Shown piece by piece: positions 1 through 4,876 of a DNA stretch of 6,321 bases (positions are counted from its first letter, which is position 1; each line of letters starts with the position of its first letter). A model generated the notes under the pieces. The model saw only the letters and a program-made list of their open reading frames with translations. It did no database searches and was not told where the DNA came from. Source of the stretch: Desulfobacterales bacterium (GTDB taxonomy: Bacteria > Desulfobacterota > Desulfobacteria > Desulfobacterales > 4be13). The stretch lies in the NCBI GenBank assembly GCA_029934695.1, contig JAOZLU010000423.1, positions 1 to 6,321 of the forward strand. Direction: 5' to 3'. Position numbers and translations under genes: made by a program.

Positions 1-362
1 CAGTGATCTCCCCTCCGCATTCCCATACGAAGTGTGACTGCCGTCAGGCTCTCTTTCGCCTCGTAACATACAGGGGGAGGCTCTGCCTCCGACTTCGCCC
101 GGACTGTTCCGCAGCCCGAACCTGCCGAATTTCCCTCCCCTGCCGAAGAGTGTGTTCTGAGGGAGACGGGCTGTCTGTCCTGCTGCTGATCCTGACAGAA
201 TACCGGATATGTGTCACCTGTTTTCAATCAGGAGCGACACAGGCCCTTTTCTGAGGCCGGAATAAGCAGGCAATTATTTTAATATCAGCGATTTGCTGTG
301 GTCCGACCCCGTACAACTCCCCGTACAATCTGCAGATGAAAAAACAGATCAGTTATTTTTTC

Positions 363-391
363 TTGCTTTCCATCATATTAACTGATATAAG
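363..391 (+). promoter_or_regulatory. Candidate extended -10 promoter in repeat A (copy 1)
   Basis: TTGCTT (363-368) is separated by 17 nt from TATAAG (386-391), with TG at 383-384 giving an extended -10 (TGATATAAG). The -35 is weak and the -10 matches consensus at five of six bases. The same arrangement is present in copy 2 at 1944-1972. It points toward the MNT/HEPN module, which would have a leader of about 160 nt. This is a sequence-based prediction only. Confidence 0.4.
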
Positions 392-394
392 GGG

Positions 395-427
395 AACATG
401 GAAAGTTCAGAGGGGATTTTCCATGTT
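395..427 (+). promoter_or_regulatory. Inverted ATGGAAA/TTTCCAT hairpin after the candidate promoter (copy 1)
   Basis: AACATGGAAA (395-404) and TTTCCATGTT (418-427) form a perfect 10-bp inverted repeat with a 13-nt loop, just downstream of the predicted -10. It is conserved at 1976-2008 and 4718-4750. It could be an operator for an autoregulating antitoxin or an RNA hairpin in the leader. There is no U-run after it, so it is not a typical terminator. Confidence 0.5.
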
Positions 428-470
428 TTGCGGTGTAATATTCCAACAGATGGAAAAGTTTGCATCGTAT

Positions 471-558
471 AAGGCGGGGTTGCAGCGGATGCATCGATAA
501 TGGGACAACCCTGCCCTCGCCGTATCAGGTTTATTAAATAAAGAGGGAGGTGAGAATC
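471..558 (+). promoter_or_regulatory. Module 1 leader: hairpin, AT palindrome and strong Shine-Dalgarno
   Basis: This segment replaces the end of repeat A found upstream of modules 2 and 4. GGCGGGGTTG (473-482) and CAACCCTGCC (506-515) pair at 9 of 10 positions. A 13-nt palindrome, TTTATTAAATAAA, lies at 530-542 and could be an operator. AGGGAGG (544-550) is a strong ribosome binding site 8 nt before ATG 559. It rules out the GTG at 550, which overlaps it. Confidence 0.5.
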
Positions 559-921
559 ATGTCTCAAAATATGAGATCATATTTGTCCGAATCAATGCAA
601 AATGACCTGAATCAGATATTGTCTGTTTTAAAAAAATATGATGCGGACAAAGTGCTGCTCTACGGTTCGGTAGCCCGCGGAGATTACAGAGATGAATCTG
701 ATTTGGACATATGTGTGGAGGGACTGGACAGCAGGTATTTCTTCATGGCTCTGGGAGAGTGCATGATGAAATCCGAACATTCTGTCAGCGTGACAGATAT
801 GAACAACACTTCCGGCTATTTCCGGGAACGAATTCTTAGAGAGGGCAAAATTATTTATGAGCATAACCGATTTGAAAGAAGAGGTGGGATTCGGGTTGGA
901 GAATCTGAACAGGGTGTATGA
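559..921 (+). CDS. MNT-type nucleotidyltransferase antitoxin (MntA-like), module 1
   Basis: A 120-residue minimal nucleotidyltransferase. The active-site signature is complete: YGSVARGDYRDESDLD at residues 35-50, with G36-S37 and metal-binding D48 and D50. A third likely acidic residue is D80 in SVTDMNN, followed by the typical ending RERILREGKIIYE. In the MntA-HepT systems studied, the MNT protein neutralises its HEPN toxin by transferring AMP to the Tyr of the Rx4HxY motif. It lies directly before and overlaps the HEPN gene, as in that family. ATG 559 is chosen for its AGGGAGG site. The protein runs about 20 residues past the conserved domain end, so the overlap with the next gene is 65 nt, longer than usual. 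Family assignment is firm; the modification chemistry in this pair is inferred. Confidence 0.92.
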   Translation: MSQNMRSYLSESMQNDLNQILSVLKKYDADKVLLYGSVARGDYRDESDLDICVEGLDSRYFFMALGECMMKSEHSVSVTDMNNTSGYFRERILREGKIIYEHNRFERRGGIRVGESEQGV

Positions 922-1357
922 GAGCATCAGCTACATTTCCAAATCGGATGCGGAAAGTCTGCTGAAGGTTCCCGCACTGACTTATGAGTGTTTCGGTTAT
1001 TACAACGCAATTGAGCATCTCATTCTGAGACTGACCAAATATCTGAAAATCCCCACTCCGAGCGGTGCGTTCTCACACAAGGAAACTCTGATCAACTTCA
1101 ACGATCTGGTCAGAATTCTGAACATAAGTGCCGACCAGTCAACACTGAACACTGTTCTGGAACTGATGGCATTTCGTCATGTGGCGACAAAAATCTACGG
1201 ATTCCTGATTGATGACGACAAGTTGGAGGTGGTCGTGGACAGAATCAAAAACGAACATGAGAATATCTCAGAACTTGTAAGGCAGGTGCTTGAGGCTGTC
1301 GTCAACAAACATGACCGAGGGTTCGGGGTCGGACAGCAGCAACCTGTTGAAAAATAA
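857..1357 (+). CDS. HepT-like HEPN protein, predicted toxin partner of the MNT, with altered RNase motif
   Basis: A 166-residue, largely helical HEPN protein. The early segment YYNAIEHLILRLTKYL (48-63) and the late motif FRHVATKIYGF (106-116) match the HepT-like family that pairs with MNT antitoxins. HepT toxins are RNases with Rx4HxY. Here R107 and Y114 (the family's AMPylation target) are kept, but position 112 is Lys rather than His, so RNase activity may be lost or changed. ATG 857 overlaps the MNT gene and has a purine-rich AGAGAGG about 12 nt upstream. The last 11 residues (156-166) and the TAA stop come from repeat B, which also occurs at 4274, so the native C-terminus was replaced or extended by the repeat. 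The family call is good; whether it is an active toxin is open. Confidence 0.85.
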   Translation: MSITDLKEEVGFGLENLNRVYESISYISKSDAESLLKVPALTYECFGYYNAIEHLILRLTKYLKIPTPSGAFSHKETLINFNDLVRILNISADQSTLNTVLELMAFRHVATKIYGFLIDDDKLEVVVDRIKNEHENISELVRQVLEAVVNKHDRGFGVGQQQPVEK

Positions 1358-1545
1358 GAAAATCAGGCCCAGAAACAGGCGTTTTCAGAGCCTGTGTCGC
1401 ACTTTTTGGCATCAAAAAGAGCATTATAGGATTCTGAGCTTTTTCCCATATCGCCCTTTTTGGCTCCGAAAAGCTCCCTTATTTTAAGCCAGAATAAGCA
1501 GGTAATTTTTTTAATATCAGCAACCTGCCGCCGCGGCCCGACCCC
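1325..1545. mobile_element. MITE-like repeat B, copy 1
   Basis: This roughly 220-bp non-coding unit starts with GGGGTCGG and ends with the complementary CCGACCCC. Its ends are imperfect inverted repeats, 13 of the first 16 positions matching. A second copy is at 4274-4489 and a truncated one at 5921-6091. Inside are stem-loops: ACAGGC/GCCTGT at about 1386-1396, CTTTTTG-GCAT-CAAAAAG at 1402-1419, and GAGCTTTT (1436-1443) with AAAAGCTC (1469-1476). It begins inside the HEPN gene and provides its stop codon. There is no ORF for a mobilising enzyme, so it would be non-autonomous. A REP/RAYT-type or MITE origin is possible but not shown. Confidence 0.7.
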
Positions 1546-1943
1546 GCACACCCCTCAGCCTGACGAATGACTCATACTCAGGGCAGTGATCTCCCCTCCG
1601 CATTCCCATACGAAGTGTGACTGCCGTCAGGCTCTCTTCCGCCTCGTAACATACAGGGAGCCTCTGCCTCCGACTTCGCCCGGACTGTCCCGCAGCCCGG
1701 ACCTGCCGAATCTCCCTCCCCTGCCGAAGAGTGTGTTCTGAGGGAGACGGGCTGTCTGTTTTGCTGCTGATCCTGACAGAATACCGGATATGTGTCACCT
1801 GTTTTCAATCAGGAGCGACACAGGCCCTTTTCTGAGGCCGGAATAAGCAGGCAATTATTTTAATATCAGCGATTTGCTGTGGTCCGACCCCGTACAACTC
1901 CCCGTACAATCTGCAGATGAAAAAACAGATCAGTTATTTTTTC

Positions 1944-1972
1944 TTGCTTTCCATCATATTAACTGATATAAG
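1944..1972 (+). promoter_or_regulatory. Candidate extended -10 promoter in repeat A (copy 2)
   Basis: TTGCTT (1944-1949), a 17-nt spacer and TGATATAAG (-10 at 1967-1972) are the same as in copy 1. It would drive the DUF433/PIN operon with a leader of about 145 nt. The prediction rests on consensus similarity and conservation between copies. Confidence 0.4.
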
Positions 1973-1974
1973 GG

Positions 1975-2081
1975 AAACATGGAAAGTTCAGAGGGGATTT
2001 TCCATGTTTTGCGGCGCAATATTCCGACAGGTGGAAAAGTTTGCATCGTATATAGGTGGTATGTGGAAATTTTTCCATATA
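1975..2081 (+). promoter_or_regulatory. Leader with repeated ATGGAAA boxes and two inverted repeats (module 2)
   Basis: An 11-bp inverted repeat spans 1975-2009. A second, nearly perfect one pairs TATGTGGAAA (2060-2069) with TTTCCATATA (2072-2081). ATGGAAA or GTGGAAA also occurs at 2031-2037. This arrangement is shared with the leader of the unrelated module 4. It could be a multi-site operator or a structured 5' leader. Confidence 0.45.
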
Positions 2082-2121
2082 TCAAAACTGTTGGCAGGCA
2101 TATACACAATGAGGTAGCAAT

Positions 2122-2490
2122 ATGGAAGAAAAATCTGTTTTCCGTCCGACAGTTGTAAGAACAGGTCGGGGATTGTCAGTCGCAGGCACGCGTATCACGC
2201 TTTATCAGATAATGGATTATATCAGAGCAGACGAACCTCCCGAAGCTGTCAGGGATGACTTCCGCCTGACCATAAAGCAGACAGATGATGTGCTGAAATA
2301 TATAAAAACACATTATGACGAGGTGGATGAGGAGTATCTGAGAATTGTGGCTCAGTCCGAGGAAAACAGGCGGTATTGGCATGAACGCAACAAAAAGCGG
2401 TTTGACCGGCTTGCGAAACTTCCGCGTAATCCGGAATACAAAAAAGTATGGGATAAAATAGATGAACTGAAAGAAGACATGAAATGCTGA
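2122..2490 (+). CDS. DUF433 family antitoxin, module 2
   Basis: A 122-residue protein. Residues 13-72 carry the DUF433 hallmark: RTGRGLSVAGTRITLYQIMD, then a helical part (EAVRDDFRLTIKQTDDVLKY) typical of the small winged-helix-like DUF433 fold. The charged C-terminal tail (about 73-122, including EENRRYWHERNKKRF) is also typical of longer DUF433 proteins and probably wraps the toxin. DUF433 genes commonly precede DUF5615 PIN-like genes and act as DNA-binding antitoxins. ATG 2122 follows GAGG at 2111-2114. The stop overlaps the next start in ATGCTGA, suggesting translational coupling. Autoregulation through the upstream inverted repeats is plausible but unproven. Confidence 0.88.
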   Translation: MEEKSVFRPTVVRTGRGLSVAGTRITLYQIMDYIRADEPPEAVRDDFRLTIKQTDDVLKYIKTHYDEVDEEYLRIVAQSEENRRYWHERNKKRFDRLAKLPRNPEYKKVWDKIDELKEDMKC

Positions 2491-2879
2491 CCCTGCTGGC
2501 TGATCATAATATGGAAGGTCAGGCAGTGTGGCTGTGGGATACGATTCTGAAAATTGAACTGCCTGACATCATTGACATGAGAATGGTCATGTTCGCCGAT
2601 ATCGGTCTGCCTGAAAACAGCAATGACAGAGCGGTCTGGCGGTTTGCGCAGAAAAATCATATGATTCTGCTGACAGACAACAGGAGTGACAACGAGTCGG
2701 ATTCTCTGGAACAGACAATACGCGAGGAGAACAGTCTCGCTTCCCTGCCGGTCCTCACAGTCGGCTGTCTGGACAGAATGAGGGAAAATTACTATCGTGT
2801 GAGATGTGCGGAACGTATAGCTGAAATAGTTTTTGACCTGAAGAATTACATGGGTACCGGTCGTATTTTCATTCCATAG
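2484..2879 (+). CDS. DUF5615 PIN-like nuclease, predicted toxin, module 2
   Basis: A 131-residue protein starting LLADHNMEG, with D7 and E11 at the place of the first acidic active-site residues of PIN-like folds. Further conserved-looking acids are D48 (SNDRAVWRFAQ) and D65 in ILLTDNRSDNESD (61-73), the usual second acidic strand end. DUF5615 proteins are predicted metal-dependent RNases of the PIN superfamily, generally paired with DUF433. The start overlaps the DUF433 stop by 7 nt. The length is in the normal range and the core looks complete. The RNase target is unknown. Confidence 0.83.
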   Translation: MLTLLADHNMEGQAVWLWDTILKIELPDIIDMRMVMFADIGLPENSNDRAVWRFAQKNHMILLTDNRSDNESDSLEQTIREENSLASLPVLTVGCLDRMRENYYRVRCAERIAEIVFDLKNYMGTGRIFIP

Positions 2880-3011
2880 CCCTGCATTTGCTTCCTGGCA
2901 CAAATGTGATTTTCTGCTGACATGGGGGGGTGCTGAGTGGGGGAGTGCACACCGACCCCGTACACCCCAGGTCTTGCCGGATACTCTGAGATTGTTTTTT
3001 TCCAAAAAAGT
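2880..3011. other. Intergenic stretch with relic of the repeat right end
   Basis: No gene seen. CATTTG (2885-2890) and CAAATG (2901-2906) can form a small hairpin just after the PIN gene, too weak to call a terminator. CCGACCCCGTACACCCC at 2952-2968 resembles the right end of repeat A/B (GTCCGACCCCGTACAACTCC at 301-320), so a decayed repeat copy may have ended here. Unlike modules 1, 2 and 4, the next module has no full repeat in front of it. Confidence 0.4.
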
Positions 3012-3054
3012 TTGCAATTTTAAATCGTTCAGTATATAAAAATTAGTACACTAA
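3012..3054 (+). promoter_or_regulatory. Candidate promoter and operator-like palindrome for module 3
   Basis: TTGCAA (3012-3017) and TATAAA (3035-3040) are separated by 17 nt, a good sigma-70-like pair. The interrupted palindrome TTAGT-AC-ACTAA (3043-3054) overlaps the expected transcription start, where an autorepressor would bind. The prediction is from sequence alone. Confidence 0.45.
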
Positions 3055-3070
3055 ATCATAAATTCGTACC

Positions 3071-3119
3071 CCTCTGAGTCTTAATAATTTCAGAGGTTTG
3101 TCCCCTGAAAAAGGGGGAC
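3071..3119 (+). promoter_or_regulatory. Two hairpins in the module 3 leader
   Basis: CCTCTGA (3071-3077) pairs with TCAGAGG (3090-3096), and GTCCCC (3100-3105) pairs with GGGGAC (3114-3119). They would lie in the 5' leader of module 3. No U-run follows either, so they are not typical terminators. The GTCCCC/GGGGAC hairpin resembles common dispersed intergenic repeats. Confidence 0.4.
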
Positions 3120-3155
3120 GGATTTACAAGTTGCTGTATCAGAAACTTTGATCTT

Positions 3156-3611
3156 ATGCAGAAAGCCGATTTCAAAGACTTGGAATCCAAAGGAAAACAG
3201 GAGGCGAAAGAACACCTTGTGAGTTTTACCGATTTCAAAGAGAAAGCCCGGCAGAATCTAACTGTGGCGGAATGGTGCCAGGAGAACGGACATTACGACG
3301 CGTGCTGCAACCGGGCATATTATGCCATGTATCACGCTGCGATTGCGGTGCTGGCAGACAAAAACATCATCCCCTCGCAGAGTCATATTGATCACGGATG
3401 GGTGCAGACCCGGTTTGTGACCCATTTTTGCAACAGGAACAAAATCTTCCCGAAATTCAGAGCATATCTGCAGGATGCCCAGAGGATAAGGGATATGGCT
3501 GATTACAGGCCGGAACTGTTAAATCGGAAGAAGGGCAGACGGCAGCTTGACCGGGCACAGGAATTTGTTCAGGTGGTATTACGGAGGTTGCAGAGCCATG
3601 ATGAACTTTAA
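3156..3611 (+). CDS. HEPN domain protein, module 3
   Basis: A 151-residue protein (from ATG 3156) of the HEPN/UPF0332 type. Residues 25-66 (TDFKEKARQNLTVAEWC, then DACCNRAYYAMYHAAIAVL) match the start of these proteins. The hallmark NRAYYAMYH gives R53 and H60 as an Rx6H arrangement. The C-terminal half has the typical RIRDMADY (110-117) and a last helix, LDRAQEFVQVVLRRL. Such proteins normally pair with MNT nucleotidyltransferases and many are predicted RNases. The start is uncertain: ATG 3156 has no clear ribosome site, whereas AGGAGG at 3199-3204 precedes GTG 3219 (V22), close to where the domain starts. The spacing of 14 nt to that GTG is long. The gene overlaps the next one by 14 nt. Confidence 0.82.
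   Translation: MQKADFKDLESKGKQEAKEHLVSFTDFKEKARQNLTVAEWCQENGHYDACCNRAYYAMYHAAIAVLADKNIIPSQSHIDHGWVQTRFVTHFCNRNKIFPKFRAYLQDAQRIRDMADYRPELLNRKKGRRQLDRAQEFVQVVLRRLQSHDEL
3199..3204 (+). promoter_or_regulatory. Strong internal Shine-Dalgarno that may move the HEPN start
   Basis: AGGAGG lies inside the longer reading frame. The only in-frame start after it is GTG 3219, 14 nt away. If used, the HEPN protein would lose the 21-residue charged N-terminal extension, which is not part of the recognisable domain. Confidence 0.35.
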
Positions 3612-3903
3612 GCAGAAAGAGGTTCTTGAAAAAATTGTTGCCGGACTGCGGAAAGAATTTCCGGAGGTTCGGCTGGTGGAGGTTGAGGAACTCAGCCCGT
3701 TTGAATTCTGGGTGATGCTGACCGAACCCGAGGATGAGGAGCGACAGTTCGCTATGGAGAGGTTGCAGGGAGAACTGGGAACCGACGCGCTGCTGGATTA
3801 CGGCGTGAATTTTCACTTCATGCCGGCTGCGTCTGAAAGCCGGCAGTCTGACCCGATGCAGGCCGGGGAATTCGTTCCCATAATGAAAGCAGGAGTGTGC
3901 TGA
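3598..3903 (+). CDS. Small alpha/beta protein, predicted partner of the HEPN protein (possible degenerate MNT)
   Basis: A 101-residue protein that I do not recognise firmly. The predicted order is helix (KEVLEKIVAGLRKEF), strand (RLVEVEEL), strand (FEFWVMLTEP), a long helix (ERQFAMERLQGELGTDALL) and strand (YGVNFHFMP). This resembles the helix-strand-strand-helix-strand of minimal nucleotidyltransferases, including their ending of the form 'xEYGVxIxxxP'. However, there is no GS motif and no DxD, only SPFEFWV where the second acidic motif would be. It could be an inactive MNT acting as a protein-binding antitoxin, or an unrelated small antitoxin. ATG 3598 follows GGAGG (3583-3587) and overlaps the HEPN end by 14 nt; ATG 3601 is the alternative. 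Toxin-first gene order is the reverse of module 1. Confidence 0.65.
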   Translation: MMNFKQKEVLEKIVAGLRKEFPEVRLVEVEELSPFEFWVMLTEPEDEERQFAMERLQGELGTDALLDYGVNFHFMPAASESRQSDPMQAGEFVPIMKAGVC

Positions 3904-4273
3904 AGCACAGTGTGTCCTGCCTGTGGAACTGAAGGTATCCGAGTTCCCATTTTACCACAAGAGATGCCATTTACACAGGTATGCAAATGAGACTGAACAG
4001 CGGAATTTTTGTATCAGCGTCTGTATTTTTTCAGATTCGGATGTAAGAAAAAAAAATTATCTTGTGTATGATATGTTAAATGGGGGCTTTTCAGGGGTTT
4101 TGCCCGGGAGCCAGACCTTGCTGTTATTCTCTGGAAACATTGATACCTTAAATTATATGGCCTGATGATCAGTTTCAAAACTGGGAAAGGATTCACAAAT
4201 TGTAAATTAAAAAAATAGTTGAAAATAAAGTTTCGCGTTAACGTAGTCATCGTCCTAACTATGGGGATGTTCG
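3904..4273. other. Gene-free stretch after module 3
   Basis: About 370 bp with no convincing gene. The open frame at 3923-4165 has no ribosome site, no recognisable domain and skewed composition. GGGC (4084-4087) and GCCC (4102-4105) could form a loose hairpin. A perfect 8-bp palindrome, CGTTAACG, lies at 4236-4243. No match to repeat A or B was noticed. The segment ends at the left terminus of repeat B. Confidence 0.5.
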
Positions 4274-4489
4274 GGGTCGGGCCGCAGCAACCTGTTGAAA
4301 AATAAGAAAATCAGGCCCAAAAACAGGCGTTTTCAGGGCCTGTGTCGCACTTTTCGGCATCAGAAAGAGCGTTACAGGATTCCGAGCTTTTTCCCATATC
4401 GCCCTTTTTGGCCCCGAAAAGATCCCTTATTTGAAGCCAAAATAAGCAGGTAATTATTTTAATATCAACGACTTGCTGTGGCCCGACCC
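4274..4489. mobile_element. MITE-like repeat B, copy 2 (complete)
   Basis: The clearest copy of repeat B. The left end GGGTCGGGCCGCAGCAA and the complement of the right end, GGGTCGGGCCACAGCAA, match at 16 of 17 positions. The interior aligns with 1325-1545, including the ACAGGC/GCCTGT and CTTTTxGGC hairpins and the CTTATTT/AAATAAG stem followed by a T-run near 4452. It sits in intergenic DNA rather than in a gene. No enzyme is encoded. No clear target duplication is visible, because the right end runs directly into repeat A sequence. Confidence 0.72.
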
Positions 4490-4587
4490 AGATGAAAAAA
4501 CAGAGGCGGTTTTCCATTTTGCCCCTTATAATATATCAATATATGGAAAAACAGATCAGTTATTTTTTCTTGCTTTCCATCATATTA

Positions 4588-4700
4588 GGGACCCGGAAAA
4601 AACGCATTACCCCATGAAAATTCGCAAAGGAGTGCAAAAATTAAGCGAAGCGGTTTTTTGCATCCCGCACAGGCGGGATAATGCGTTTTTTCCGAGTTCC
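4588..4700. mobile_element. 113-bp MITE/REP-like element inserted in repeat A
   Basis: Uninterrupted copies at about 372-390 and 1952-1971 read CATCATATTAACTGATATAA. Here the same sequence is split after CATATTA, with TTA on both sides (4585-4587 and 4701-4703), a likely 3-bp target duplication. The ends are inverted repeats, with a perfect 16-bp core CGGAAAAAACGCATTA at 4594-4609 and its complement at 4679-4694. Internal hairpins include TGCAAAAA/TTTTTGCA around 4633-4662 and CCCGC-ACAG-GCGGG at about 4664-4677. It is non-coding and therefore non-autonomous. Confidence 0.85.
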
Positions 4701-4708
4701 TTAACTGA

Positions 4709-4823
4709 TATAAGGGGAACATGGAAAGTTCAGAGGGGATTTTCCATGTTTTGCGGCGCAATATTCCAACAGGTGGAAAATTTTATATCGTATATAGGTG
4801 GTATGTGGAAATTTTTCCATATA
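4709..4823 (+). promoter_or_regulatory. Module 4 leader: retained -10, ATGGAAA boxes, two inverted repeats
   Basis: The extended -10 (TG at 4706-4707, TATAAG at 4709-4714) survives, but the MITE separates it from the TTGCTT at 4570-4575. The 10-bp inverted repeat (4718-4727 with 4741-4750) and the near-palindrome TATGTGGAAA/TTTCCATATA (4802-4823) are kept as in module 2. Two further TTTTCCAT/ATGGAAAA sites (4510-4517, 4543-4550) lie upstream. Confidence 0.4.
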
Positions 4824-4876
4824 TCAACACTGTTAGCCCACAAATAGAAGATACTTTTAGACAGGAGGAGAAACTT

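Larger units (their letters stand above)
1..470. repeat. Long dispersed repeat A, copy 1 (5' end may lie outside the window)
   Basis: This stretch recurs as a direct repeat at 1584-2051, and its first part recurs again at 6130-6321. The copies are nearly identical apart from small indels. A GC-rich front part (about 1-200) contains short inverted repeats such as GGAGGC-TCT-GCCTCC. It is followed by a part that recurs in all repeat-A copies reaching that far (about 250-470). Homology to copy 2 stops abruptly after 470. The copies differ by 1-2 nt indels near position 75, so no reading frame is kept and I regard it as non-coding. Being upstream of module 1, it probably also carries that module's promoter. 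No transposase is present. Confidence 0.9.
1546..2093. repeat. Long dispersed repeat A, copy 2, with 38-bp linker
   Basis: Positions 1584-2051 repeat 1-470. The linker 1546-1583 and the first part also match 6092-6321 almost without change. Beyond 2051, homology to copy 3 continues to about 2093 (4834 in copy 3). The right end at 1882-1891 (GTCCGACCCC) is complementary to the left end of repeat B at 1325-1334, so 1325-1891 reads as a larger compound element of about 567 bp. No conserved reading frame was found. It directly precedes the DUF433/PIN module. Confidence 0.9.
4490..4834. repeat. 3' part of repeat A, copy 3, interrupted by insertions
   Basis: This segment matches 333-470 and 1914-2093 but is broken in two places. 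A 51-nt extra segment (4505-4555) lies between two AAAAACAGA direct repeats (4496-4504 and 4547-4555). A 113-nt MITE-like element lies at 4588-4700. Relative to other copies, about 24 bp next to the repeat B end are missing. Homology to copy 2 runs to about 4834, ending 42 nt before the Panacea start, so it forms that module's leader. Confidence 0.85.

Noticed and set aside
3..254. Open frame of 83 codons within repeat A
   Set aside because: The repeat copies differ by 1-2 nt indels that break the frame. It has Cys/Arg/Ser-rich low-complexity content, no ribosome site and no domain.
550..558. GTG 550 as start of the MNT gene
   Set aside because: It overlaps the Shine-Dalgarno AGGGAGG at 544-550; ATG 559 has proper spacing.
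1290..1487. 65-codon open frame overlapping the HEPN end and repeat B
   Set aside because: It lies mostly in repeat B, has no domain, and shares no conserved frame with the copy at 4274.
1517..1808. Minus-strand open frames in repeat A copy 2
   Set aside because: They are not conserved in the other copies because of indels, and composition alone explains the open frames in GC-rich DNA.
2352..3017. 221-codon minus-strand open frame over the DUF433/PIN genes
   Set aside because: It is antisense to two genes with clear family matches and has no recognisable domain, so it is a shadow frame.
3923..4165. 80-codon open frame after module 3
   Set aside because: No ribosome site, no domain, and poorly protein-like composition at a point where intergenic sequence is expected.
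4721..4876. N-terminal extension of the Panacea protein starting at ATG 4721
   Set aside because: The extension is encoded by repeat A, is absent from the family and lacks a ribosome site. AGGAGGAG directly precedes ATG 4877. In copy 1 the equivalent frame hits a stop at about 469.
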